From Bacteroidota bacterium (GTDB lineage Bacteria > Bacteroidota > Bacteroidia > Chitinophagales > LD1), in NCBI GenBank assembly GCA_018267365.1, contig JAFDYQ010000035.1, forward strand, positions 1 to 49,394: a stretch of 49,394 bases of DNA, in the 5' to 3' direction. The position numbers were made by a program, and so were the translations under genes. The first letter of the stretch is position 1; each line of letters starts with the position of its first letter. Of this stretch, positions 25,539 through 34,656 are shown one piece after another. The notes under the pieces were generated by a model. It worked only from the letters and a program-made list of their open reading frames with translations, was not told the DNA's origin and made no database searches.

Positions 25539-26384
25539 TTATAGCGGGCACAGCAGCTCGCTGACGCGCCAGAGCTCTTTTTGTAATGCTTTGTCGAATG
25601 TCAGTTTGCCGGGTTGCTTTTCTTTACACTTGGTAAAGTATTTACCGGAGACGCCTTGCACTTCTGGTGAAGACGCAAGGTACACGGATGTCTCTGCGCC
25701 CTTCTCTACGCTGATCGCGCCGATACTCGTGATGAGTGACCAAACCGCACTGGCGTACCAAGACGTGTCTTTGTTGCCGATGTTTGTTTTCACAAAGCCC
25801 GGATGCAGGCTGTTGGCGGTGACATGTGTGCCGGCGAGGCGCTCCTCAAGTTCCTGGGTGAAAAGTACATTTGCCAACTTGCTTTGTGCGTACGCCTTCA
25901 TGATGAAGTAGCCTTTGTTTTTAGTGAAGGATTCAAAGTCTATCTTCCCGTTGTAGTGTGAGTCAGAAGAGACGTTGACGATTCTGGCATAGTCGGATCT
26001 TCGGATGTTGTCCAGTAGCAGGTTGGTAAGAAGGAATTGTGAGAAATGGTTAGTCGCTATGGTCATTTCTAGTCCATCCACACTTAGTTTGAAGTCGGGG
26101 AAAACCCCTCCTGCGTTGTTGATCAATACATCTATGACATGGTGGTCTTTTTGTATGGATTGTGCGAGGGCGCGTATGGATAGCTGGGAAGAGAGGTCTG
26201 CTGTGTAGGTGGTCAGATGGGCGGTGTTTGTTTTAGATCTGATCTGGCTGGCTGCCTCTTGCAACTTTGCTGCATCACGAGCTGCGAGAAGTATGTGCGC
26301 GCCCTTAGTTGCTAATGCTGCTGCTGTGGCGAGCCCTATGCCCGAAGAGGCACCCGTGATCAATACAGTTTTACCTTGCATCAT
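25539..26384 (-). CDS. Short-chain dehydrogenase/reductase (retinol-dehydrogenase-like)
   Basis: The 281-residue enzyme has the Rossmann signature TGASSGIG (about 10-17), NNAGG in the middle, a serine in NVSSDSHYNG and the catalytic YAQSKLAN with Tyr and Lys. The AARD after strand 2 is compatible with NADP(H) preference. Overall pattern is that of RDH/WWOX-like SDRs; the substrate is unknown. Its ATG overlaps the stop of the upstream esterase gene (ATGA), so the two are translationally coupled and may act on related compounds although the esterase is secreted. Confidence 0.9.
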   Translation of the reverse strand: MMQGKTVLITGASSGIGLATAAALATKGAHILLAARDAAKLQEAASQIRSKTNTAHLTTYTADLSSQLSIRALAQSIQKDHHVIDVLINNAGGVFPDFKLSVDGLEMTIATNHFSQFLLTNLLLDNIRRSDYARIVNVSSDSHYNGKIDFESFTKNKGYFIMKAYAQSKLANVLFTQELEERLAGTHVTANSLHPGFVKTNIGNKDTSWYASAVWSLITSIGAISVEKGAETSVYLASSPEVQGVSGKYFTKCKEKQPGKLTFDKALQKELWRVSELLCPL

Positions 26385-27604
26385 TGGATGGATATTTTGC
26401 GCGTGAAGGTAGTCTCTTTGGTTTCTACTTGCAGGATGTATATGCCTGCCGGTAGATTTTCCACGTGAAACGAGACCCTGTAATGCTTAGGAGCGGCGCT
26501 CGCGACAAGTCGTCCTGTCATATCGTAGAGGACGCTTTGTGTGATAGGATTTTTGCTGCGGATATACAGTTCTGTGATGGCGGGGTTAGGATAGACGTCT
26601 ATGGCATTAGTGGTCGATACATCTGAGATGCCCTGCGGTAGCTGGCAGTCAAGCGTGTAGAAGAAAGTGGCTACTGCAGAATCCATACTATATGCTATGG
26701 CGGGATCATTATCCCACGGTACGTGGTCTGAGCCTGGAAATGACTGCAAGCCGTACTGTACACCTGCCGTATTAAACTGAGGCGCCATCATACCCGAGCC
26801 ACACATACGAATGGTGGGTAGAAAGCCGCCGGTGTACCCTGCAAATGCATATGCGCAGTCATAGGGCACGATGCGATCTGCCGTGCCCTGAGAGAGGATG
26901 GTGGGTGGCGAGCCACCGTGTATCCAGCCTAGGTTGTTTATGGCGCCTGCCAGGCTCGCAACGGCATAGGGTCGCGTGCTGTAGCCGGGATTGCCGCTAT
27001 TGCCATTTATGCCTCCGTTGCTATCCAGCAGTGCGCGAAATGGCGCAGGCAGTGTGCTGTCGCTATCTAGAAATGCCACCATATCTGAGGCGATAGCTCC
27101 GGCAGAGCTTCCGCCTATGTATATTCTGTCGGTGTCTATTTTCCATTGGTTGCCATTGCTGTATTCTTTCTTGAAATAGCGTATTGCGGCTTTCATGTCT
27201 GACATAGCCCAGACCATATATTTGAAATCCTGCAGCGAATCGTACAGTGAGATCACGGATGGTGCCAGGCGATAGTTGATGGTAGCGCACACATACCCGC
27301 GTTGCGCAAAGCGATAGCATAAATACTTCATATCGCCGTCGGCCTTGCTGCCCTGAAAGAATGCGCCACCGTGCATCCAGATGATGAGGCGGCGTGCAGT
27401 CGCCGTGTCGCCGTGAGGCTGGTATACGTCGAGCCAGAGTGTAGTGGCTGAGTCTCCGGCAGTGGTGGTATAGGTCACATCTTGTGTGGAGTCGACATCT
27501 GCGTATATCGTGCGCAGGTAGCGGTCTGTACACTGTGCCTGAGAGAGAGAGGTGGCAAACGCAGAAAGTAGCAATGCAAGTAAGACGGGTAAACGACGCT
27601 GCAT
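26381..27604 (-). CDS. Secreted carboxylesterase with type IX sorting domain
   Basis: The 407-residue protein has a signal peptide (cleavage after LSQAQ), an HSL/carboxylesterase-type alpha/beta hydrolase domain with the oxyanion motif WMHGGAFFQG (about 75-84), the nucleophile motif GGSSAGA, an acid in GTADRIVP and a histidine in GSDHVPW, and then a C-terminal sorting domain (about 330-407: DVYPNPAITELYI, LPAGIYILQVET, TRKISIQ). That domain sends proteins through the type IX system, which links it to gldM. The product should be surface-attached or released. It is divergent from a second type IX esterase at 27757. Confidence 0.9.
   Translation of the reverse strand: MQRRLPVLLALLLSAFATSLSQAQCTDRYLRTIYADVDSTQDVTYTTTAGDSATTLWLDVYQPHGDTATARRLIIWMHGGAFFQGSKADGDMKYLCYRFAQRGYVCATINYRLAPSVISLYDSLQDFKYMVWAMSDMKAAIRYFKKEYSNGNQWKIDTDRIYIGGSSAGAIASDMVAFLDSDSTLPAPFRALLDSNGGINGNSGNPGYSTRPYAVASLAGAINNLGWIHGGSPPTILSQGTADRIVPYDCAYAFAGYTGGFLPTIRMCGSGMMAPQFNTAGVQYGLQSFPGSDHVPWDNDPAIAYSMDSAVATFFYTLDCQLPQGISDVSTTNAIDVYPNPAITELYIRSKNPITQSVLYDMTGRLVASAAPKHYRVSFHVENLPAGIYILQVETKETTFTRKISIQ
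26457..26472. promoter_or_regulatory. parS-like palindrome within coding DNA (14/16)
   Basis: TTTTCCACGTGAAACG contains TTCCACGTGAAAC and differs at two positions from TGTTNCACGTGAAACA. It lies inside the sorting-domain part of the esterase gene. Confidence 0.5.
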
Positions 27605-27756
27605 AGTACTAAGGTTATGTTTGATATCAAGGTACGGGTTTTAGCGGAGCGATGTATATGATTATTGTTATTTCACCGATTTTCGTTGGTTGTTTAACAG
27701 TTTCCTTTGGAGCCGTGCATCCTATGGACTAGATTACGGCGTAACAATTCTGAAAA

Positions 27757-28890
27757 ATGAGAAAGGTTTACCTGTTTTTCCTCCTTTTTGTCGCTATGTG
27801 CTCTGCACGCGCGCAGTATATGACGGATAGTTTCAGTTTCGGTGGCGTGATGCGTCAGTATCTGCTCTATGTGCCGCCTTCTTATGACGGATCGCAGGCT
27901 GTGCCTTTTGTCCTGGCGCTGCATGGGCTGGGGGATGATATGAATAATTTTGCCGGGGTGCGCTTTGACCAGGTGGCAGATACGGCCAATTTTATCTTAG
28001 CTATTCCGCAGGCGCTTGTAGATAATCAGCTCACAGGCTCTACTGCCTGGAATAGCGGAGCCGGTGCTTTTGGCATCACGCTTAATCCCGGCGTGGATGA
28101 TGTCGGCTTTCTCAATGCGCTGATGGATACCGTCTCGGCATATTATAACATCGATCAGACGCGCATGTATTCTACCGGCTTCTCGATGGGTGGCTTTATG
28201 ACCAATAGACTGGGCTGCGAGCTCAATAACCGCATCGCCGCCATCGCTTCTGTCTCTGGTACCATTGGCAATGGCATCTCCTGCCATCCGTCCCGTGTAG
28301 TGCCTGCTTGTCACTTTCATGGTACTGCAGATCAGACAGTGGCCTATACAGGCAATAACTATGGTAATGATGCAGAGGCCCTGGTAGAGTATTGGCGCTC
28401 TCATGACCAGTGCGATAGCGCCGCTGTGGTAGACACTATAGCTCATACCACCGCCAATGCGCTTCGCATCATACACTACACCTATCCCAACGGTGCATAT
28501 AACTCCGATGTAGAGTTTTACAAGGTACTGGGCGGGCAGCATCAGTGGCTGGGCCCAAGTGGATATGATATCAACTATGCTGTAGAGATCTGGAATTTCT
28601 TCAGGAAATACAAGTGGGAGCCGCAAGCTCCAAACAGTATCGCCGAGCAAGAAAAACTGCATGTCCGGGTTTATCCAAATCCTGCTAGTGGTGCTATTCG
28701 GATCAATGCTGATGGATTTGGGCCCGCTGCAGTAGTCACGCTCACCGATATGGCAGGCCGGAAGGTTTACTCGGGCCTGTGTACCGGAGAGACGATAGTT
28801 GATACGGCAAATTTTGCAAAAGGCATATACGTGGTAGAGGTCAGCGAGGGGTCATCCCGTTCCGTTTGCCGGTTGGCTGTGATAGACTAG
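27757..28890 (+). CDS. Secreted PHB-depolymerase/feruloyl-esterase-like hydrolase with type IX sorting domain
   Basis: The 377-residue protein has a signal peptide (MRKVYLFFLLFVAMCSARAQ) and an LpqC/esterase-PHB type alpha/beta hydrolase domain: YLLYVPPSYDG, ALHGLGDDMNNF (oxyanion), GFSMGGFMTNRL (nucleophile), FHGTADQTV (acid) and GGQHQWLG (base). A type A sorting domain follows (about 305-377: RVYPNPASGAIRI, FAKGIYVVEVSEG, SVCRLAVID). It would be exported by the type IX system and attack ester bonds, possibly in plant cell-wall or polyester material. Its last 50 bp overlap the 3' end of the convergent lipoprotein gene. Confidence 0.9.
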   Translation: MRKVYLFFLLFVAMCSARAQYMTDSFSFGGVMRQYLLYVPPSYDGSQAVPFVLALHGLGDDMNNFAGVRFDQVADTANFILAIPQALVDNQLTGSTAWNSGAGAFGITLNPGVDDVGFLNALMDTVSAYYNIDQTRMYSTGFSMGGFMTNRLGCELNNRIAAIASVSGTIGNGISCHPSRVVPACHFHGTADQTVAYTGNNYGNDAEALVEYWRSHDQCDSAAVVDTIAHTTANALRIIHYTYPNGAYNSDVEFYKVLGGQHQWLGPSGYDINYAVEIWNFFRKYKWEPQAPNSIAEQEKLHVRVYPNPASGAIRINADGFGPAAVVTLTDMAGRKVYSGLCTGETIVDTANFAKGIYVVEVSEGSSRSVCRLAVID

Positions 28891-30583
28891 GGGCCTGATC
28901 CTGTATGCGCACTTCTATTTCCAGATCCCAGCTACCTTTCAGTGTGTAGACCTCTGAGAAATTAATGATCTTTTCAGGTTGCTGCTTTTTGATGATGTCT
29001 CCGGAATCCCATTCTCCGTTTTTGTTCGCATCTTCTATAGCCTGGAGGTGATAGTTTCCAGCGGGCATATTGCTGAGTGTTACTTTCCTTTCCTGATTGC
29101 CTACATAGTAAAACGTGCTAACGGTATGCTGCTGGTCATCCAGTATTTTGAAGATGTAGTATTTCTCGGGATGATCGAATTTCAGGGTTAGCAATATATT
29201 TCCGTAGTTATCCAGGTTGCCAGCTTGCCATGAGTACACTAGCTTTTTATTCCACCAGCCCCATTGATCTCTTAGCGTTGAGTCGAGAACGACCAGAGAG
29301 TATGGCATGCCCGGCTTTTGTGTATAGGTGACATGCATATCGCGTTTCGTTTCCTGGCCTATCTCAAAGGTGACAGTGTCGGCTTTTTTGGTCGAGTCGT
29401 TGAGTATATAGACGCGTTTATTTGAGTCTATACCGATGACAGGGCGGGACAGATTGACTATAATCGGTTTAAAAGGGCTTCGCAGCGGACGATTATTTTG
29501 TTTTTGACTCGAAGAATCTTGTTTAATTGATTCTACTTCAAACTGTAATGGATATAATTTTCTATCACCTGTTGTGTCTTTACTTAATGCTCTGAGTTCT
29601 ACTCTCGTTGTATCAGTGATAGTATCGTTTGCGGTTAATATTAGCTTTGCTTTGGCTGCGTAAACTGAAGAGTACCAATATATAAGGCTGTCTTTGCTCT
29701 CTTTTACTTCTACGAGGTCGTCACTTTTGAGGATATCGGCATCCAATTTTAACGTTTTGATAGAGGCATTATAAGAAATCATTATGCGACCCGGAGCTGT
29801 AGGCTCGGCATCTACTAATTTTGGCTTAGCTGTTTGGGATTCAAATACTGTAATGTCGCTACTCAACCTGCTGCTGTCACTAAGCGTGATCAGTGTGTCT
29901 TTGAACCCCACCAACTCGTTTGCCTGATCGTAGATGTAGTTGAGGTTTTCATCTTTTAGTGCATACATGTGATACCCACCAGCTTTGATGTTTTCTATTT
30001 TGTATGCGCCGCTTTTGTCCGTTTGAGCGAAGTAATATGGCTTGGTATGCAGAATGCCATCCGCTGTATCTGCAGGATACAGAGCCACCATGATGTCCTC
30101 TGTTTTGGTAGGCTCTTTTACATTGATCACATGCCCGGATATGGAGGCAGAGTCTAGCTTATTGCCGGTGGCAAATACAAATGTGAAGTTCTTAAGAACG
30201 TTGTTTTCATTATTGTCCTTGATCGCATCTCCGAAATTGATGGTATATGTAGTGCTATCCTTAAGCGGTGTAGGCAGTTTTATGAGCAGGTTTTTGCCAT
30301 TGACCAGGTACTTCGGGTTTTTGCTGAGTGGTGGCGAGACTAGTATCTCACTCGGGTCCAGGTTTTGGACTATAAACTCATCGAATCTGATCTTGATTTT
30401 GTCTCCTTTGAAGTTTAGACTCTTTGCAGGGGGATTGGAATATTTTACTTTGGGTGGTTTCAGGTCTTTTTTGCCCCCGGTAGGTGGAGCTTCATTAGCG
30501 CATGATGAGATGAGCAGGAATATGGCTATGGCTGCTATTGCTGTCAGCCGCCTTACCCGGTTGTAGTATGAGGTTTTTAGCAT
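28841..30583 (-). CDS. Lipoprotein with N-terminal Ig-like (Big_5) domain
   Basis: The 580-residue protein has a lipoprotein signal (lipobox LISSC, Cys28) and then ANEAPPTGGKKDLKPPKV, a lead typical of Bacteroidota Ig-like-domain lipoproteins. Residues about 45-140 form the Big_5 domain (IKIRFDEFIVQNLDPSEILVSPPL, TYTINFGDAIKDNNENN). A carboxypeptidase-regulatory-like segment follows (SGAYKIENIKAGGYHMYALKD). A similar repeat near 505-540 reads NMPAGNYHLQAIEDANKNGEWD. Function is unknown, probably surface structural. It follows mnmG's opposite neighbour by position, ending 50 bp inside the esterase gene on the other strand; the stop is secure. Confidence 0.85.
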   Translation of the reverse strand: MLKTSYYNRVRRLTAIAAIAIFLLISSCANEAPPTGGKKDLKPPKVKYSNPPAKSLNFKGDKIKIRFDEFIVQNLDPSEILVSPPLSKNPKYLVNGKNLLIKLPTPLKDSTTYTINFGDAIKDNNENNVLKNFTFVFATGNKLDSASISGHVINVKEPTKTEDIMVALYPADTADGILHTKPYYFAQTDKSGAYKIENIKAGGYHMYALKDENLNYIYDQANELVGFKDTLITLSDSSRLSSDITVFESQTAKPKLVDAEPTAPGRIMISYNASIKTLKLDADILKSDDLVEVKESKDSLIYWYSSVYAAKAKLILTANDTITDTTRVELRALSKDTTGDRKLYPLQFEVESIKQDSSSQKQNNRPLRSPFKPIIVNLSRPVIGIDSNKRVYILNDSTKKADTVTFEIGQETKRDMHVTYTQKPGMPYSLVVLDSTLRDQWGWWNKKLVYSWQAGNLDNYGNILLTLKFDHPEKYYIFKILDDQQHTVSTFYYVGNQERKVTLSNMPAGNYHLQAIEDANKNGEWDSGDIIKKQQPEKIINFSEVYTLKGSWDLEIEVRIQDQAPSLSQPTGKRNGMTPR

Positions 30584-30592
30584 AATGATTCT

Positions 30593-32455
30593 TTAGCGGC
30601 CCATATGCACCATGAGTACGGCGATATCTGACGGTGATACACCACTGATGCGCTGGGCTTGCCCGAGAGAGGTAGGTTTTATCTTGGCCAGTTTCTGGCG
30701 GGCCTCGATAGAGAGTGATTTGAGCTGGCTGTAGTCAAAGTCCGATTCCATCTTAATGTCTTCCAGCCGGCTCATTCTGATGGCTATTTCGGTCTCTTTC
30801 TCTATGTAGCCCTCATACTTTAGCTCTATTTCTGCTGACTCGATCACCTCCTTGCTGTATTTCGATATGGTATCACGCAGGGCTGGTATGGCTGTGGCCA
30901 GCATAGGTAGGCTGACATGGGGCCGGGCCAGCACCTTGTCAAGCTTCATCTTTTGCTTCATTTCAGCACTACCTATGGCTGTGAGGGTGCTATTTAGCTC
31001 TTCGGGACTGACACTATAGGAGCGCACAAAGTCAGAAATAGCTGCTATAGCGTTCTTTTTGACGTGTAGCTGCTCCATACGGTCATCATCTGCGAGGCCG
31101 ATCCGGTGTCCGAGCTCTGTCAGTCTCAGATCCGCGTTGTCTTGACGGAGCAGGATACGATACTCTGCCCGGCTCGTAAACATCCTGTACGGCTCTTCTG
31201 TGCCCTTATTGATCAGATCGTCTATCAGCACTCCTATGTAGGCGTCATTTCGCTTTAGGACGAGCGGTTCGTTGTCCTTGGCAGCATTATGAGCATTGAT
31301 GCCGGCCATCAGGCCCTGACAGGCGGCCTCTTCGTAGCCCGTTGTACCATTGATCTGTCCGGCAAAGAACAGGTTCTTTACCAATTTCGTTTCTAGCGTA
31401 TTGGTGAGCTGAGTAGGTGGGAAATAGTCATATTCAATAGCATACCCGGGCCTGAACATGCGCATGTTTTCAAATCCCGGCACAGCTCTGAGCGCTTTGT
31501 GCTGTACGTCCTCCGGGAGGGAGGTAGAAAAGCCGTTTACATAGATCTCTACTGTGTCCCAGCCCTCTGGCTCTACGAATAATTGATGCGATTCTTTCTC
31601 TGCGAAGCGGTTGATCTTATCCTCCACTGAAGGGCAGTATCTCGGCCCCAAGCCCTGGATACGGCCTGTGAACATCGGAGATTTGTCGAAGCCAGTCTTG
31701 AGAATATCGTGAACCTGGCTATTCGTGTGGGTGATCCAGCAGCAGCGTTGTTTCGTGGGCTTGGTTATGTCTTTGTATGAAAAGCTATAGATCTCTTCGT
31801 CCCCTTCCTGCACTTCCATGCGTGTATAGTCGAGGCTGCGGCCATCTATACGCGGTGGGGTGCCTGTTTTCATTCTGCCAGCTTCAAATCCAAGTCCGAT
31901 AAGCTGCTCCGTTATGCCTGTTGCGGCTTTTTCACCGGCCCGCCCTCCGCCGAATTGTTTCTCGCCTATGTGAATGAGCCCGTTAAGGAAGGTGCCGTTA
32001 GTAAGAACGACTGCAGCAGATTCTATCTCCATCCCCATCGAGGTGCGGATACCTGCGACCGCTCCATTTTTGATCAGTAGTCCCGCCACCATGTCCTGCC
32101 AGAAGTCTACGTTGGGGGTATTCTCCAGCATTTTGCGCCACTCTGCAGCGAAGAGCATCCTGTCATTCTGTGTACGGGGACTCCACATTGCTGGACCTTT
32201 AGATCGGTTTAGCATCCTAAACTGGATCATACTCTTGTCTGATACAATGCCAGAGTATCCTCCAAGTGCGTCTATTTCGCGTACTATCTGGCCTTTGGCT
32301 ATACCGCCCATGGCGGGGTTACAGCTCATCTGGGCTATGGTCTGCATATTCATGGTCACAAGCAAAACACTCGAGCCCATATTGGCCGCAGCTGCCGCTG
32401 CTTCGCAGCCGGCATGACCAGCCCCCACTACTATTACGTCGTATTTTTTAAACAT
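30593..32455 (-). CDS. mnmG: tRNA uridine-5-carboxymethylaminomethyl(34) synthesis enzyme MnmG
   Basis: The protein is 620 residues from the ATG at 32455 (MFKKYDVIVVGAGHAGCEAA, the FAD-binding Rossmann motif). Typical blocks follow: MSCNPAMGGIAKGQIVREIDALGG, GTFLNGLIHIG, GRAGE, KTGTPPRID, GLGPRYCPSVEDKI, INGTTGYEEAACQGL and the C-terminal helical LGQAQRISGVSPSDIAVLM. With MnmE it modifies the wobble uridine of several tRNAs. mnmG (gidA) is often found near replication origins, which matters because two perfect parS palindromes lie 68-136 bp upstream of its start. Confidence 0.96.
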   Translation of the reverse strand: MFKKYDVIVVGAGHAGCEAAAAAANMGSSVLLVTMNMQTIAQMSCNPAMGGIAKGQIVREIDALGGYSGIVSDKSMIQFRMLNRSKGPAMWSPRTQNDRMLFAAEWRKMLENTPNVDFWQDMVAGLLIKNGAVAGIRTSMGMEIESAAVVLTNGTFLNGLIHIGEKQFGGGRAGEKAATGITEQLIGLGFEAGRMKTGTPPRIDGRSLDYTRMEVQEGDEEIYSFSYKDITKPTKQRCCWITHTNSQVHDILKTGFDKSPMFTGRIQGLGPRYCPSVEDKINRFAEKESHQLFVEPEGWDTVEIYVNGFSTSLPEDVQHKALRAVPGFENMRMFRPGYAIEYDYFPPTQLTNTLETKLVKNLFFAGQINGTTGYEEAACQGLMAGINAHNAAKDNEPLVLKRNDAYIGVLIDDLINKGTEEPYRMFTSRAEYRILLRQDNADLRLTELGHRIGLADDDRMEQLHVKKNAIAAISDFVRSYSVSPEELNSTLTAIGSAEMKQKMKLDKVLARPHVSLPMLATAIPALRDTISKYSKEVIESAEIELKYEGYIEKETEIAIRMSRLEDIKMESDFDYSQLKSLSIEARQKLAKIKPTSLGQAQRISGVSPSDIAVLMVHMGR

Positions 32456-32464
32456 TGAGAAATG

Positions 32465-32472
32465 CAAAATTA
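32465..32472 (-). promoter_or_regulatory. Candidate -7 element for mnmG
   Basis: On the minus strand TAATTTTG fits TAnnTTTG and ends nine bases before the mnmG start codon. No good -33 box is visible. The predicted leader is very short. Confidence 0.4.
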
Positions 32473-32522
32473 GCTATTACAATCGAGACACATGAGGGAT
32501 AACATTATTTCGCATCACGCCC

Positions 32523-32540
32523 TTGTTCCACGTGGAACAA
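32523..32540. promoter_or_regulatory. Perfect parS-type palindrome 1
   Basis: TTGTTCCACGTGGAACAA is a perfect 18-bp palindrome. Its 16-bp core fits the ParB-binding consensus TGTTNCACGTGNAACA. It is intergenic, 68 bp upstream of the mnmG start codon. Confidence 0.8.
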
Positions 32541-32569
32541 TTTCTTTTAGGGCCGACCGGACTTTGGGT

Positions 32570-32591
32570 TTTTGTTCCACGTGGAACAAAA
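32570..32591. promoter_or_regulatory. Perfect parS-type palindrome 2
   Basis: This is a perfect 22-bp palindrome with the same 16-bp core TGTTCCACGTGGAACA extended by TTT/AAA on each side. Its centre is 49 bp from that of the first copy. Confidence 0.8.
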
Positions 32592-32764
32592 TTTTATAAC
32601 ACAGCTCTGTGCTGTGCAAAGTCAAGCTACCATTGGGTTTGGAGGGCTTACCAACAAATCCACAAGCACTACAATAACAGGATGTCTATAAAATTTGCTC
32701 GCTTGGGTGTCCTCCCATCAGTCGAAAAACTTGGTTATACCACCAGGTATTAATTGGGATGCCT

Positions 32765-34618
32765 TTAGTTGTTTCCGGCTTCTAGCCATGCCTTGCGTAT
32801 TTTCAGCTGCTCGGCTGTCGGATCTTTCGCAAATGATAGCAAATTATAATTGTGTGTCTCGGCTTTAAAAACTTTGGCCTGAAGTGTCTTCTTTTTGAGT
32901 TTTCCATTGGGTGCCTTTCGTAGAACCACCATTTTAAATTTATCTCCGTCCTTTACGGTTTTGAGCCATTGTGCTCTGAATGGTGAAAAATCTCCGGCTG
33001 TCAGTTTTTTACCGTTCACGGACAAAATTTCATCGCCTTCCTGATATCCCATTTTTCGCCCAAACGCATTCAGATTCTGCAAACTGCCGACTATCAGTCT
33101 TTGGGTCTCCTGATTATACCCTACTCCAAAACCTCCAAACGAATAAGAAGATTCGGTTTTGACCTTGGTATAATTTACCCCCGCGTACTCTAAAACCTCT
33201 TTAAATGGAAGAGGCTTATTACCTATTATGCAGTTTTCAATAAAGTCCTTAATATCTGGTTTCGTCAGGCTATATATCTTATCAAAAAGTTCTGTATCCT
33301 TAAAGGCCTTATCCTTACCATATGTTTTCGCCAGGTCGTTGATGAGATCCATCAGCCGGTACTTGCCTTCGGAGTCCTTTATCAGCTTCAGATCCAGGCA
33401 TAGAGAGATCAGTGCACCCTTCGCATATACATTGGCATACTGGTCCTTGTATTTATCCAGTGCGCCGAGGCTTAATTCTGTAAATGATAGTGAGTCATTA
33501 AATGCAAATTGGGCCTCATTCATTTCCTGGCGGATAGCTGATAGATACTCCTCTGGTGAAATGAGACCATAGCGTACCTGCACAGAGTGTGCATGATACT
33601 CGGTAGAGCCTTCATATAGCCATAGATGCTCGCTCATTTTTGCGTTGTCGAAATCAAAGTTGGCAATCTCCTCTGAGTGTATATTGAGCGGCGTCATGAT
33701 GTGAAAGAACTCGTGAGAAGCTACGTTGCGTACTGTAGAGGCCAGCTTTTCATCCGTGCCGTCTATGAGGTAGTACATGGAGCCGTAAGAATGCTCGAGA
33801 GCGCCATACCCTCCTGTCAGGCCATCGTGATCCGATAGATAGATCAGAAAGGAGTATTGGGGTACCGGTAGCTTTCCGCCCAGATATTTGCCCTGGGCCT
33901 GTAGCAGTGTGTCAATACCCTTGGCTATACCAGCCGCAGTAGCGGTTTTGCCCGGCGAGAAGACGGACACCAGGACATCACTTTCTCCGATTTTGAGGTG
34001 TGCGGTATCCGGTACCGTATACATCACAGGATTATCTACTACTTCATTGTAGTTTGGCACTATATATTGGTCTTGTGTCTCGCTATTGTCTCGATCTACA
34101 AGGGAAGTACTGCCGTAGAAGTTAGGAGCGTGTTTAATATTCAGCTCGTAGTATAGCCTGGTGTGCCCGCGGAAGTAGCCGATCATAGTGTGAAAGTTCA
34201 GCACAAAACAAGTATCTGGCTGAAAGTCACTGCCTGCCGGCTCAAAGATGGGATTGTCGGTCTTTGAGGCATGATAAGTATCGCGTACGCGATAGGTGAT
34301 TTTGCCGAGAGTATTGGCATTTTGGATTCTCCAGCTATTTGTGTCTATATGAGTGACCTGGAGAGGGCTTCCTTTCTGATCAAAGGCCTTGAAATCTTCT
34401 ACAAAGCGGCCAAAGTCGTAAATAGAATAAGTCCCTGGAACCATTTTGGGTAGGCTGTATATGACCTGTGTCTCATTCAATTGAGGCGGAGTGACTTCTA
34501 CGCTCAGTTTATGGTCCGGCGTCTTGGTCTGGTCTATCGAAAAGTGATAGGCATTATCAACAGCGCTGACAGAGACCGCGAGGCAGATGGTAGATAGGAG
34601 CAGGGCGAGTTTTCTCAT
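32765..34618 (-). CDS. M61 family metallopeptidase with PDZ domain
   Basis: The 617-residue protein has a signal peptide (MRKLALLLSTICLAVSVSA), an N-terminal beta-rich domain (about 25-160), and a gluzincin catalytic domain with HEFFH at 302-306 and LYEGSTEY near 334-341, which supplies the third zinc ligand. A PDZ domain follows near the end (about 495-595: FGVGYNQETQRLIVGSLQNL, GYQEGDEILSVNGKKL). This order is that of the M61 glycyl aminopeptidase family. It should act in the periplasm. It lies downstream of lpxD on the same strand with a 123-bp gap. Confidence 0.9.
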   Translation of the reverse strand: MRKLALLLSTICLAVSVSAVDNAYHFSIDQTKTPDHKLSVEVTPPQLNETQVIYSLPKMVPGTYSIYDFGRFVEDFKAFDQKGSPLQVTHIDTNSWRIQNANTLGKITYRVRDTYHASKTDNPIFEPAGSDFQPDTCFVLNFHTMIGYFRGHTRLYYELNIKHAPNFYGSTSLVDRDNSETQDQYIVPNYNEVVDNPVMYTVPDTAHLKIGESDVLVSVFSPGKTATAAGIAKGIDTLLQAQGKYLGGKLPVPQYSFLIYLSDHDGLTGGYGALEHSYGSMYYLIDGTDEKLASTVRNVASHEFFHIMTPLNIHSEEIANFDFDNAKMSEHLWLYEGSTEYHAHSVQVRYGLISPEEYLSAIRQEMNEAQFAFNDSLSFTELSLGALDKYKDQYANVYAKGALISLCLDLKLIKDSEGKYRLMDLINDLAKTYGKDKAFKDTELFDKIYSLTKPDIKDFIENCIIGNKPLPFKEVLEYAGVNYTKVKTESSYSFGGFGVGYNQETQRLIVGSLQNLNAFGRKMGYQEGDEILSVNGKKLTAGDFSPFRAQWLKTVKDGDKFKMVVLRKAPNGKLKKKTLQAKVFKAETHNYNLLSFAKDPTAEQLKIRKAWLEAGNN

Positions 34619-34656
34619 AAGAGATTTATATAATATAAATTTGTGAAATTAATTCG

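Larger units (their letters stand above)
32456..32764. other. 309-bp intergenic region upstream of mnmG carrying the parS pair
   Basis: This gap between mnmG and the stop of the M61 peptidase gene holds the two perfect parS palindromes and a small hairpin (CACAGC/GCTGTG near 32602-32618). No DnaA-box cluster, tRNA or convincing open reading frame is seen in the rest. Confidence 0.6.

Noticed and set aside
32523..32753. Short reading frame beginning MFHVEQ upstream of mnmG
   Set aside because: Its first residues are simply the translated parS palindrome from a TTG; no ribosome site, no conserved pattern.
32456..32764. Replication origin at the parS pair
   Set aside because: No cluster of TTATNCACA-type DnaA boxes or AT-rich unwinding element; only one weak 7/9 match. 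parS sites alone do not define oriC.
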